Part shown: positions 34,480 to 41,486 of the stretch, one piece after another
Numbering within the stretch: position 1 is the first letter of the stretch
How the letters are laid out: every line of letters starts with the position of its first letter
Source of the DNA: CBFDCQ01 sp965603355
GTDB taxonomy: Bacteria > Hydrogenedentota > CAZGCA01 > CBFDCQ01
Direction: 5' to 3'
Length of the DNA: 50,165 nucleotides
Assembly (NCBI GenBank): GCA_965603355.1
Contig: CBFDCQ010000016.1
Coordinates: forward strand, 1-50,165
Made by a program: the position numbers and the translations under genes
Notes under the pieces: model-generated
Seen by the model: the letters and a program-made list of their open reading frames with translations, nothing else
Told to the model about the DNA's origin: nothing
Database searches by the model: none

Positions 34480-35187
34480 ATGAGACTATTGGCAAGCTCC
34501 ATTCTGGTTCTGGCTCTGGTGGCGGCGCTGTGCTCCACAATGTCGGTCCAGGCTCAGCGGATGTCTCCGGAAGACGCTCAGGCTGCCTGGACGCTTCAGG
34601 CAAGCCATGTTGCCGGCAAGCTGGAGCTCTCCAAAGAGCAGACCACCAAGCTGGTCGATGCGTACAGGAAGGCCCGCGAGAGTTACCCTGAGGTCTTGGG
34701 TAAGGCGCGGAAAGAAGCGCGGGCAAAGGCGGCTCCTGAAGAACGACGGGGCATGGGCCGGATCATGCGCGAGGTTCAGCAGAAGGTCGCCAAAGCCGAG
34801 ACTGAGAAATTCGCAAAAGATGTTGGCACGTTCCTCGGCAAGAAGAAGACCAAGCAGGCTGCCAGACAGCTCGGCAGGTTCAGCGGCTCGTTGGACAAGA
34901 TTGTCAACATCGTTGCCGGTCTCGAGCTTGACAAGGCGAAACAGGCCAAAGCGCTCGATATTGTCAGCGCTTACGATGCCGAGTCGACGGCTGCCCGCCA
35001 GAAAGCGATGGCCGGCGGCGACAGGGACGCAATGCGCGCGGTTTCTGAGACGCAACGGGCCAAGCTCAACGAGGCTATGAGTAAGGTCTTGTCGGAAGAG
35101 GAGTTCCGCACGTGGGTTCGAACTGTTGGGGGGCGCCCGCCCCGCAGCTCAGCCAGAGGCGGAGGAGAAGGTTCACCAAACAGGTAG
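34480..35187 (+). CDS. Exported Spy/CpxP-like helical protein
   Basis: A 235-residue exported protein with a signal peptide ('LLASSILVLALVAALCSTMSVQAQ'). The mature part is nearly all helix and repeats an LTxxQ-like pattern: 'LELSKEQTTKLVDAYRKAR' and 'LELDKAKQAKALDIVSAYD'. Such Spy/CpxP-type proteins are periplasmic chaperones or stress sensors, but this assignment rests on pattern only. ATG 34480 follows GAGGAGGG. The last 20 residues ('GGRPPRSSARGGGEGSPNR') are low complexity and overlap the next frame, which has lost its own start; the natural C-terminus may have been altered by that joint. Confidence 0.7.
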   Translation: MRLLASSILVLALVAALCSTMSVQAQRMSPEDAQAAWTLQASHVAGKLELSKEQTTKLVDAYRKARESYPEVLGKARKEARAKAAPEERRGMGRIMREVQQKVAKAETEKFAKDVGTFLGKKKTKQAARQLGRFSGSLDKIVNIVAGLELDKAKQAKALDIVSAYDAESTAARQKAMAGGDRDAMRAVSETQRAKLNEAMSKVLSEEEFRTWVRTVGGRPPRSSARGGGEGSPNR

Positions 35188-35834
35188 AAGTCCTCGGCAT
35201 TCGTGTCCTGGCAACTGCTGATTCGAGTGATGAGATAGTGCTCCATGTTGCCAACATACTGGCTGAGTATTTGGATAATGATGAAGATGGTGTAGCTGAT
35301 AACAAGAAGGTTATGGATGCCTTGATCAAGGGTAAAGCCACCTATCGACATGCAAATGATGCTGAAGTGCATCCGAACGGAGCGGCCAAAGGTCTGTTTG
35401 ACGCTTCACTTGAAGAAGTTCTGCACATGATTACCGACCAGGGATACGGTGTTGCATACCCGGAAGTGTTCGGGAGAGTACCGGGAACCGAGATTTCGAA
35501 TGCGTTGGATAAAGCCAGAGGGGCGCGCTTTATGGAGGTCCCGGAGGAGTATCCGCCTGGTGCCTGGTTCACGTATGATGACGAGACATGTGATTATGAT
35601 TGCATGAACTCTGAATATATCTACTGGGCATTGACATCTATACTCGGTGCGCAGGATTACCCCGGTCGTCTTGAGCAAATTGAAGGAGAATGGAGGTTGA
35701 ATACGAGAGAGAAAGTAAAGGAAGGCGACCCGGCCGCGTATGCGCTGTTTACCGACCCGAAGTATAAGTTTCCGACTGTATTGCCGGATGGGAAGTACAA
35801 GGCCAAGAAGTTTACGATTAGGCGATATCCGTAG
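35112..35834 (+). pseudogene. N-terminally truncated conserved protein
   Basis: From about 35174 the frame reads like the middle and end of a bacterial extracellular protein: 'FTKQVEVLGIRVLATADSSD', 'HVANILAEYLDNDEDGVADN', 'ARFMEVPEEYPPGAWFTYDD'. I remember this pattern (FxK...VLHAANVLAEYLDNDEDG) from exported proteins of unknown function that begin with a signal peptide. Here the signal peptide is missing: the frame opens at a GTG inside the Spy-like gene and its first 20 residues are Arg-rich junk. It lies in the -1 frame relative to the gene it overlaps. Probably a deletion fused the two genes, or an indel split a fusion. It is 19 bases ahead of the next Gfo/Idh/MocA gene. Confidence 0.6.
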
Positions 35835-35853
35835 GAGAGAAAGGAACTTGTAA

Positions 35854-37293
35854 ATGAAGGTCAATGACAAGAAGGTTGACAAGCAAGATCGAAAACTGAC
35901 TAGGCGCAAATTCGTGGGCAGCTCAGCAGCGGCAGCAGCAGCGGCGTTCACGATTGTGCCTGGTTGTGTCCTGGGAAGGAGCGCTCAGCCGGCACCGAGT
36001 CAGAAGATCAACCTGGCCTTTATCGGGGTAGGTGACCAAGGCAGGGGCAACATGGGTGATTTGCTCAATCTCGATGACGTACAGGTAGTAGCCCTTTGTG
36101 ATGTCGATACGAAGGTCGACTACGGTGAGATGGGGCACGGTATTGCGGGACTGGACAGCGCACTTAGCAGGGTCGAACGGCACAATGCCGACCGCACAGG
36201 TTCGAGCAGCTACAAAGGCTGCACAGGCTATGCGGATTTCCGTGAGATGCTGGACAGCGAAGACGGTATCGACGCTGTCGTGGTATCCACACCCGATCAC
36301 GTGCATGCAGTGGCCTGCATGGCAGCCATCAAGAAGGGCAAACACGTGTATTGCGAGAAGCCTCTGACCCATTCGGTATATGAGACGCGGATGGTTACCG
36401 AGGCTGCCCGAAAAGCCGGCGTGATGACGCAGATGGGCAATCATGGCCATTCCGGAGAAGGGATCCGCGTGGCAGTAGAGTGGATACAAGACGGGGCGAT
36501 CGGGCCGGTGCGTGAAGTCCACGGCTACACCGGTTCCGGAGCATCGTCGTGGCTCAATATCAATAGCAGGCCCGAGGATAGGCCTTCTGTGCCGGATACA
36601 CTGGACTGGGATCTCTGGCTCGGACCTGCCCCTCACCGCCCCTATCATCCCGTTTATCACCCGTACAACTGGCGCGGCTGGTGGGATTTCGGCACGGGAG
36701 GAATAGGCGATATGGCCTGTCATAACGTCGATCCGGCCTTTTGGGCGCTTGACCTGGGCTACCCCACGAGCGTGGAATCCACCGCCACCGGGATGACCGA
36801 CGAAACCGTACCCGTTGCGGCCGTACATCGTTACGAGTTTCCCGCACGTGGAGATATGCCGCCGGTCACCATGTATTGGCATGACGGCGAAGCGCGGCCT
36901 CCACGACCACCGGGACTTGAAGAGAGCCGCAGGTTCAGGGGCGGCAATGGCATTTACTTTGTGGGTGACGACGGTGTAATCACGATGAGCGGCTGGGCGG
37001 AATCCCCCCGCATCGTTCCTGAGTCGAAGATGAAGGCCTACAAACAACCGGAAAAAAGCATCCCCCGGTTGCGAGGCCATCATCGGGGCTGGATAGACGC
37101 GTGCAAGAGCGGTAAACCCGTCCACGGTAATTTCGACTACTCAGGTCCAATGACCGAGGCGATTCTGCTCGGTAACGTGGCGCTGCGTACCGGAAAGAAG
37201 ATACTTTGGGATGGCCGGAACATGAGGGCCACCAACGCACCGGAAGCGGACAAACATATCAAGCCGGCGTTTCGAGAAGGCTGGAGCTTATAG
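35854..37293 (+). CDS. Tat-exported Gfo/Idh/MocA family oxidoreductase, second copy
   Basis: A 479-residue paralog of the protein at 30780, with the same layout: Tat signal 'RKLTRRKFVGSSAAAAAAAF', dinucleotide site 'NLAFIGVGDQGRGN', 'CEKPLTHSVYETR', 'WWDFGTGGIGDMACHNVD' and the end 'HIKPAFREGWSL'. ATG 35854 follows GAGAGAAAGGA, the same ribosome site as in the other two copies. The pair is separated by the sugar porter and the Spy-like gene, so the duplication is not a simple tandem. The substrate is unknown; by family it is a sugar, an inositol or a derivative. Confidence 0.92.
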   Translation: MKVNDKKVDKQDRKLTRRKFVGSSAAAAAAAFTIVPGCVLGRSAQPAPSQKINLAFIGVGDQGRGNMGDLLNLDDVQVVALCDVDTKVDYGEMGHGIAGLDSALSRVERHNADRTGSSSYKGCTGYADFREMLDSEDGIDAVVVSTPDHVHAVACMAAIKKGKHVYCEKPLTHSVYETRMVTEAARKAGVMTQMGNHGHSGEGIRVAVEWIQDGAIGPVREVHGYTGSGASSWLNINSRPEDRPSVPDTLDWDLWLGPAPHRPYHPVYHPYNWRGWWDFGTGGIGDMACHNVDPAFWALDLGYPTSVESTATGMTDETVPVAAVHRYEFPARGDMPPVTMYWHDGEARPPRPPGLEESRRFRGGNGIYFVGDDGVITMSGWAESPRIVPESKMKAYKQPEKSIPRLRGHHRGWIDACKSGKPVHGNFDYSGPMTEAILLGNVALRTGKKILWDGRNMRATNAPEADKHIKPAFREGWSL

Positions 37294-37634
37294 ACTAATA
37301 ATGATAATGCTCCCTTCCTGTTGGAGCTTTGGAGCGTTGCGTATGCAGAATTTGGTCTTAGAAATCAGGCTCAGTAGAGTAGCTGAGTAAGGTTAGCTGG
37401 GAAATTTCGGGTTACATAGTTTTTCTCGATGGGGGATGAGACTTTTATCATCCATATGTGAAATAGGTGCGGTGTCCCCCGAATTCTAATTAGGATACTA
37501 TCCCCAATTCTTACGAAGGTCGCCGTAGGAAGATCTGTCGGCAGCAGAAGATCGTGGCCGCCGCGCTCACGACAACTGCTCTCAAAAAACTCCGCCGGCG
37601 CGATCCGCCGGTTTGGACAACATCTTTATTATAC

Positions 37635-37735
37635 TCGCGCCAAGCCGCCAAGCCGCAAAGAAAACCTTTTTCGTTCTCTGTCATATCTTGGCGTCTTTGC
37701 GTCTTTGCGCGAGATTGACTGGTCTTGTATTCTTC
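37635..37735 (-). mobile_element. Internal-deletion derivative of a GxxExxY element, copy A
   Basis: On the - strand it has the same 5' flank as the full element at 38951-39405 (CTCGCGCAAAGACG..., ending CCAAGAT), then ATGACAGAGAACGAAA, the first codons of the GxxExxY gene. It then jumps straight to the 3' flank AAGGTTTTCTTTGCGGCTTG. All of the gene between about codon 5 and the stop is missing. The joint lies in a run of A, so short homology is likely. It shares further right flank (CTGTCCACGCGACACGAC) with copy C. Confidence 0.75.
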
Positions 37736-37762
37736 CTCACAACCTGTCCACGCGACACGACA

Positions 37763-37925
37763 AATAGGTGACTGTGGGACTGTTGAAGAAGTCCCGGCAG
37801 ACAGCTAGGTGTCATTCTGAGCGAAGCGAAGAATCTCGGTTTTGCGGTGTTTTTGGGATACCAGATCCTTCGCATGCGCTCAGGATGACAGCTAAATCCA
37901 GTTTTTCAACAGCCCCACTGTTCCT
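37763..37925. mobile_element. MITE-like element 2
   Basis: Same structure as the unit at 34063-34229: the left end AATAGGTGACTGTGGGACTG is partly repeated inverted at the right end (CAACAGCCCCACTGTTCCT). The interior is nearly identical to element 1 (GTCATTCTGAGCGAAGCGAA ... CGCTCAGGATGAC). The ends have diverged more than in element 1, so it is probably older. Confidence 0.72.
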
Positions 37926-37952
37926 AGGTTTATTACGGTATCCGTCGAGGGT

Positions 37953-38561
37953 TCATAGTAACTTCGTCATCCGAACGAGTATTCGTGGGATGAACGAGAG
38001 TTTTGGCCATCCCGACTCGACGGTCATTCCGCGCCGTTCGTAGAGTCTGCGAGCACCCTCATTCTTGGCCGCGACGTCGAGGGAGAGCCGGGTTGAACCG
38101 GTGGCACGAGCCCGGTCTTCGATAGAGTCGATCAAGGTGGAGCCGACGCCTTGACCGCGAAGTTCTTTTTCGATAGCGATAGCCTGGAGGTAGAAATCGC
38201 CATCGGCAAGGGTGTTGAGAAATCGCCGAAATGGTGCAAAACATATTGCTACGCGCATCATTCGCAAAGCACGGTATCCCGAAGCCAGCTTCAGCGGCTG
38301 GTCCGAAGAACGGCGATGCTGCTCGGCAGTGCAACCTGAGACCATTCCAACGATGACTTTGTCATGTTCGGCAAAGGTTGCGTTTTGGTACGAGAAGTTG
38401 TGGTCGGGTTGAGTGTATGCCGTGGCGATTATGTCCCCGACTCGGCGACCGAGCATGAAACGGAAGAAGCCCTCGCCTGCTTCGTCGAGGTAGCGAGCAA
38501 ACTCCAAACCTTCATCAAAGGTGGGTTGGGCGGCTCGAAGGATTATTGAATGGTTGTCCAT
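37953..38561 (-). CDS. GNAT family N-acetyltransferase
   Basis: A protein of about 202 residues with the GNAT acetyl-CoA fold. The acetyl-CoA loop is 'LQAIAIEKELRGQGVGSTLI' (R/Q-x-x-G-x-G/A type), followed by 'ARATGSTRLSLDVAAKNEGA' and 'RRLYERRGMTVESGWPKLSF'. The substrate is unknown. The start is uncertain: I prefer ATG 38561 because the family begins at about 'IILRAAQPTFDEGLEFARYL', but the frame is open to TTG 38660 and no position has a clear ribosome site. A perfect extended -10 box lies at 38678-38686. Flanked on both sides by repeats. Confidence 0.85.
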   Translation of the reverse strand: MDNHSIILRAAQPTFDEGLEFARYLDEAGEGFFRFMLGRRVGDIIATAYTQPDHNFSYQNATFAEHDKVIVGMVSGCTAEQHRRSSDQPLKLASGYRALRMMRVAICFAPFRRFLNTLADGDFYLQAIAIEKELRGQGVGSTLIDSIEDRARATGSTRLSLDVAAKNEGARRLYERRGMTVESGWPKLSFIPRILVRMTKLL

Positions 38562-38677
38562 GACGATCAGCACCAATCGAGCAATCGATGTAGGGTTCGA
38601 TTTTTCATCCTGGTTGTCCTTAGTCGGACTACGTCTCATATAGTCTCTACATAAAGCCAATATCTGGCGATTTACCT

Positions 38678-38686
38678 ATTATAACA
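38678..38686 (-). promoter_or_regulatory. Extended -10 promoter of the GNAT gene
   Basis: On the - strand TG-T-TATAAT is a perfect extended -10 (38678-38686). No -35 box is needed for this type and none is clear. Transcription would begin near 38671. Confidence 0.55.
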
Positions 38687-38795
38687 CGCCTGACCGATCC
38701 CCTCCTAAGGCGTCCACGGGGCTCTTCACGCCCTTGCCGCCGCTGGCAGGCCAAGTGCCCTCAAAAGACTCCGCCGGTAGGGATAAGATCTTGAT

Positions 38796-38890
38796 TATAC
38801 TCGCGCCAAGCCGCCAAGCCGCGAAGAAAACCTTTTTCGTTCGCTGTCATCTCTTGGCGTCTTTGCGGGAGACTGATTGGTCTTGTATTC
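38796..38890 (-). mobile_element. Internal-deletion derivative of a GxxExxY element, copy B
   Basis: It has the same joint as copy A: 5' flank, ATGACAGCGAACGAAAAAGG, then the 3' flank TTTTCTTCGCGGCTTGGCGG, reading on the - strand. Its left-hand surroundings (CTCAAAAGACTCCGCCGG) also match those of copy A, so A and B are copies of one derivative. Confidence 0.75.
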
Positions 38891-38950
38891 TTCTCTAAGT
38901 AGATGTTACATGGTTTCCGTGTAACCGGCTGGACATCAACCTATTATCAT

Positions 38951-38980
38951 CGCGCCAAGCCGCCAAGCCGCAAAGAAAAC
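38951..38980. repeat. 3' flank repeat of the second GxxExxY element
   Basis: CGCGCCAAGCCGCCAAGCCG followed by CAAAGAAAAC. It is built of CCAAG/CAAAG units at 8-10 base spacing and is an imperfect inverted match to the 5' flank at 39373-39405. The same block ends copies A, B and C. Confidence 0.75.
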
Positions 38981-38982
38981 CT

Positions 38983-39372
38983 TTAGGGCTCTTCTTCAAG
39001 ACCGTTTACTGCTCTTACAATTCCGTCCTTCATGAGGGCTTCGCCGAGATTTAGCAGAAACCCGAGTTTCTTGCCGGTAAGTCGCAAGTAAGTTTGAATC
39101 TGTTTGCGATGAGCAGCCGTTGCGTGTTCGACGGATTTGAGCTCAAGGATAACGAGCTCTTCAACGACCACGTCAGCACGAAAACCTTCATCGAATGTCA
39201 AACCGTCGTACTGAATCGGAATAGGAATTTGCCGCTTGACCTCAAGCCCGCGGTTTTCCAGCTCATGGGCCAGAACGACTTCGTAAACCGTTTCAAGCAA
39301 TCCCGGGCCAAGTGCCTTGTGCACCGCGATGGCAGCATCAACCACGATTGTACCGATTTCATTCTCTGTCAT
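38983..39372 (-). CDS. GxxExxY family protein (PDDEXK-like), second copy
   Basis: A 129-residue protein of the GxxExxY family: 'GPGLLETVYEVVLAHELENR' holds the name motif and 'GFRADVVVEELVILELKSVE' the nuclease-like Asp and ExK. It is only distantly similar to the protein at 23848. I set the start at ATG 39372 ('MTENEIGTIVVDAAIAVHKA'), as the longer frame runs into the 5' repeat. The gene is bounded by arrays of CGCCAAG/CGCAAAG units (38951-38980 and 39373-39405), and three copies of these flanks without the gene lie nearby. Function unknown. Confidence 0.88.
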   Translation of the reverse strand: MTENEIGTIVVDAAIAVHKALGPGLLETVYEVVLAHELENRGLEVKRQIPIPIQYDGLTFDEGFRADVVVEELVILELKSVEHATAAHRKQIQTYLRLTGKKLGFLLNLGEALMKDGIVRAVNGLEEEP

Positions 39373-39405
39373 CTCCTGGCGTCTTGGCGTCTTTGCGCGA
39401 GATTG
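39373..39405. repeat. 5' flank repeat of the second GxxExxY element
   Basis: CTCCTGGCGTCTTGGCGTCT and TTGCGCGAGATTG, reading away from the start codon. In reverse it is a run of GCAAAGACGCCAAGACGCC units, an imperfect inverted match to the 3' flank. It touches the ATG, so the ribosome site (GCCAGGAG) is made by the repeat itself. Confidence 0.75.
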
Positions 39406-39443
39406 ACGGGTCTTGCATTCTGCCCCAACGTGACCATCAGCGG

Positions 39444-39457
39444 CCCGCCGCGGCGGG
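39444..39457. repeat. GC hairpin CCCGCC-GC-GGCGGG
   Basis: A 14-base perfect palindrome in the gap between the GxxExxY gene and the zinc-ribbon gene; same family as 17277 and 41142. Confidence 0.65.
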
Positions 39458-39491
39458 TCCGACTGCATGGCATTGTCATCAAATCCGTGAC

Positions 39492-39716
39492 CTACTCCGA
39501 GCGTGTCACGTTGGCCCGAAGCTTCTCGGGATCAAGATAGAATTCAACATAGCCACAACTCAGGCAAGCCTTTGCCGTTTCGAGATTAACTTCAAACGAG
39601 AAGTGCTTCTGCGAATCCGATTTGTATCCGGACATCCAATTCAATACTTTTGGCACACGCCCCTCATCCATCTCTCCCCCGCATTTGGGACATGTATCTG
39701 CTCGGTTCTCACTCAT
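39492..39716 (-). CDS. Small zinc-ribbon protein (PF20097-like)
   Basis: A 74-residue protein with two CxxC pairs, 'CPKCGGEMDEGRV' and 'CLSCGYVEFYLDPEKL', forming a zinc ribbon. The middle 'SDSQKHFSFEVNLETAKA' matches small proteins that recur in Planctomycetes-like genomes. ATG 39716 follows AGGAGG. The role is unknown; such ribbons often bind nucleic acid or protein. It lies on the same strand as the GxxExxY gene, 119 bases upstream of it. Confidence 0.8.
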   Translation of the reverse strand: MSENRADTCPKCGGEMDEGRVPKVLNWMSGYKSDSQKHFSFEVNLETAKACLSCGYVEFYLDPEKLRANVTRSE

Positions 39717-39851
39717 GGCTCGGTTTCCTCCTGATAACGTTACACGCATCAGCGGCAAGCAGGCCGCCGCATGTCAAGTCTATCTGAAATACACCTAGGC
39801 TCAGATTTTATTCGCATTCTCTGCCCAACTACGTGTTACATGGTTCTTGAT

Positions 39852-39950
39852 TATACTCGCGCCAAGCCGCCAAGCCGCAAAGAAGGCCGATTTCGTTCTC
39901 TGTTATTTCTTGGCGTCTTTGCGCGAGATTGATTGGTCTTGTATTCTTCC
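39852..39950 (-). mobile_element. Internal-deletion derivative of a GxxExxY element, copy C
   Basis: As copies A and B, but the joint is different. The 5' flank is followed by ATAACAGAGAACGAAATCGG (start codon changed to ATA, then codons 2-7 of the gene), then CCTTCTTTGCGGCTTGGCGG. It retains more of the gene start than A and B, so this deletion arose separately. Its right flank (CTTCCTCAC, CTGTCCACGCGACACGAC, AATAGGTGACTG) matches that of copy A. Confidence 0.75.
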
Positions 39951-40010
39951 TCACAGGCTGTCCACGCGACACGACGCGTTACCCCAAAATAGGTGACTGA
40001 CCCTAATCTC

Positions 40011-40784
40011 TCAAAACATTGGATCCCGAGCCAAGCTCGACTGCTTCACGGGAAAAGCCTGCGCATAGTGCTTCAAAACATCCTCCACCAAATCCCGGAA
40101 CCACTCACCAGCAAGGGGCGACACATATACCGCCTCTACGAGGGTGTCCAAGTTCACATGCACCACTTCGTGTTCCGAATACGTTGTATCCTCCCCCTCC
40201 TTTGTCGCGGGCACAAGCGAATGCGTGATAACCGCGCGCAATTCCTGCTCGCATGCAAATGCTTCTGGCTTGATCATAACCCTCGACAGCGCGTCGTCCC
40301 GTTTCCCTGGTATGTCATCCTGCTCGTAGTCCAGATAGTTTACGCAGCCGATTTTTACGCTATCGTTGGGCCTTTTATTCTTCAATTCCCGATCCAAGAG
40401 CGAGTAAGTTGACTGGATAGCCACGGCCCCATCAGTGCGTCCATAGAGCTTCCACATGGCATCAGATTCATGGTCACTCATATGCCAACAATTCACAAAG
40501 GCATATTTCCTGCCGTGAAATACGACAGATTTATCAGCACCCTTCAATTCCCTTGCTGTTTCCTGTGGATCCACATGAAAAAGAGCTGCGCTACGAACGG
40601 CCTCAGTGTTCTGGATCTGCTTAGTACGACGTTCACGAGCCTTCTTGGGCAATGACCCCTCGAACGGATCGCCCAACTTGTCAGTCCTGCAAAAGTAAAG
40701 AGCACTGTTCTGCAACATCCAGACCAGCTTGGGGAAATCCGTGTACCGCCAAATCTTACAATCCGGGTCTTCAGGCTGCCGCAT
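40011..40784 (-). CDS. DUF2971 family protein
   Basis: A 257-residue soluble protein of the DUF2971 family. Typical parts are 'KIWRYTDFPKLVWMLQNSAL', 'CRTDKLGDPFEGSLPK', 'NCWHMSDHESDAMWKLYG' and 'VHVNLDTLVEAVYVSPLAGE'. ATG 40784 is chosen because AAAGGG stands 8 bases upstream; the longer frame to 40940 is unlike the family. The molecular function is not known. It occurs patchily among bacteria, often in accessory regions, as here. Confidence 0.87.
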   Translation of the reverse strand: MRQPEDPDCKIWRYTDFPKLVWMLQNSALYFCRTDKLGDPFEGSLPKKARERRTKQIQNTEAVRSAALFHVDPQETARELKGADKSVVFHGRKYAFVNCWHMSDHESDAMWKLYGRTDGAVAIQSTYSLLDRELKNKRPNDSVKIGCVNYLDYEQDDIPGKRDDALSRVMIKPEAFACEQELRAVITHSLVPATKEGEDTTYSEHEVVHVNLDTLVEAVYVSPLAGEWFRDLVEDVLKHYAQAFPVKQSSLARDPMF

Positions 40785-41015
40785 GTTCGGCGCCCTTTCT
40801 TTGTTCTCGTTCCCACGGTCCGCCGTGGGAACGTATACTGGACCATAACCCTTTCGGGTGTTCCTTCCCGATAACACGCGGTCGCCGGTTTTTGTCCCGC
40901 GGGAAGAATTATACGCTTGGTTGACCCGTTGTGTCAACAAGAAGTTGCTGGTGACCGGGCAGGGTAGGGCCTGCAGCCATTTACATGGGAAGCGGGGACA
41001 GACACGTCTGTGTCA

Positions 41016-41042
41016 CCACGAAGAACACGAAGGGCACGAAGA
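41016..41042. repeat. Orphan CACGAAG array
   Basis: ACCACGAAGAACACGAAGGG then CACGAAG, the same array that precedes the GxxExxY gene at 23848, but no gene follows. Degenerate GCRAAGACGC-type units come right after it (41071 onward). It looks like the relic of another GxxExxY element. Confidence 0.7.
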
Positions 41043-41141
41043 ACGGCCACTTTCTGGCAAAAGCTTTCAACGCTAAGACGCGGAGAAGCAGAGAAACGCT
41101 GAGAATAGAATCAACCCTTTGCGATCTTTGCGCCTCTGCGA

Positions 41142-41155
41142 CCCGCCACGGCGGG
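41142..41155. repeat. GC hairpin CCCGCC-AC-GGCGGG
   Basis: A 14-base palindrome with the same CTGCGA flank as the copy at 17277. Confidence 0.68.
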
Positions 41156-41172
41156 CAATCCCGCGATGTTCC

Positions 41173-41221
41173 GTAGGGGCGAGGCATGCCTCGCCCTGGG
41201 CAGGGCATGCCCTGCCCCTAC
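41173..41221. repeat. Double palindrome bounded by GTAGGGGC / GCCCCTAC
   Basis: A 49-base unit made of two 20-base perfect palindromes, GGGCGAGGCATGCCTCGCCC and GGGCAGGGCATGCCCTGCCC, within an outer inverted repeat GTAGGGGC/GCCCCTAC. It will fold tightly. Similar units are widespread non-coding repeats in bacteria. Confidence 0.75.
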
Positions 41222-41273
41222 AACGAGATTGCCGCGCTTCGCTCGCAATGACGACGTTTGGTGGTCCTTTGCG

Positions 41274-41310
41274 CGATTAGGATTAGGATTACGATTACGA
41301 GTACGATTAA
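41274..41310. repeat. Hexamer repeat (GATTAG/GATTAC)
   Basis: About six units of GATTAG, GATTAC and GAGTAC in a row. It is a simple-sequence tract with no coding role visible. Confidence 0.7.
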
Positions 41311-41486
41311 TGTCTCTTGTGCTAAACAGTGGTAGAATCGCGAGTTGGCATAATGCTACAATGGGCGCACTGTTTTGGAAACCGGGGACAGACACGTCTT
41401 CGCTCCCTTCGGGAGCTTCGCTTGAGTCAGTCCCCGTTTTCTCTGAAAAGAAGGAACAGAAAGATCAACCGGGTGTGAGGTAGATT

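Larger units (their letters stand above)
37294..37952. other. Repeat-rich spacer of 659 bases
   Basis: It holds no convincing gene. From left to right it has AAATAGGTGCGGTGTCCCCC at 37461 (a dispersed motif), a hairpin CCGCCGGCG/CCGCCGG near 37592, a deletion derivative of the GxxExxY element (37635-37735), and the second MITE-like unit (37763-37925). Confidence 0.6.
40941..41486. other. Repeat cluster of 546 bases
   Basis: No gene is supported. From left to right: GGGGACAGACACGT near 40994, a CACGAAG array (41016-41042), AAGACGCGGAGAAGCAGAG-type units (about 41071-41100) and GCGATCTTTGCGCC (41121), the GC hairpin (41142-41155), a double palindrome (41173-41221), half of the CGTCATTGCGAG unit (41224-41252), hexamer repeats (41274-41310), and a hairpin of GGGGACAGAC/GTCAGTCCCC (about 41391-41438). 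Confidence 0.65.

Noticed and set aside
35112..35187. Programmed -1 frameshift joining the Spy-like gene to the next frame
   Set aside because: No X-XXY-YYZ slippery heptamer with a downstream structure is evident in the overlap; a deletion or indel explains it more simply.
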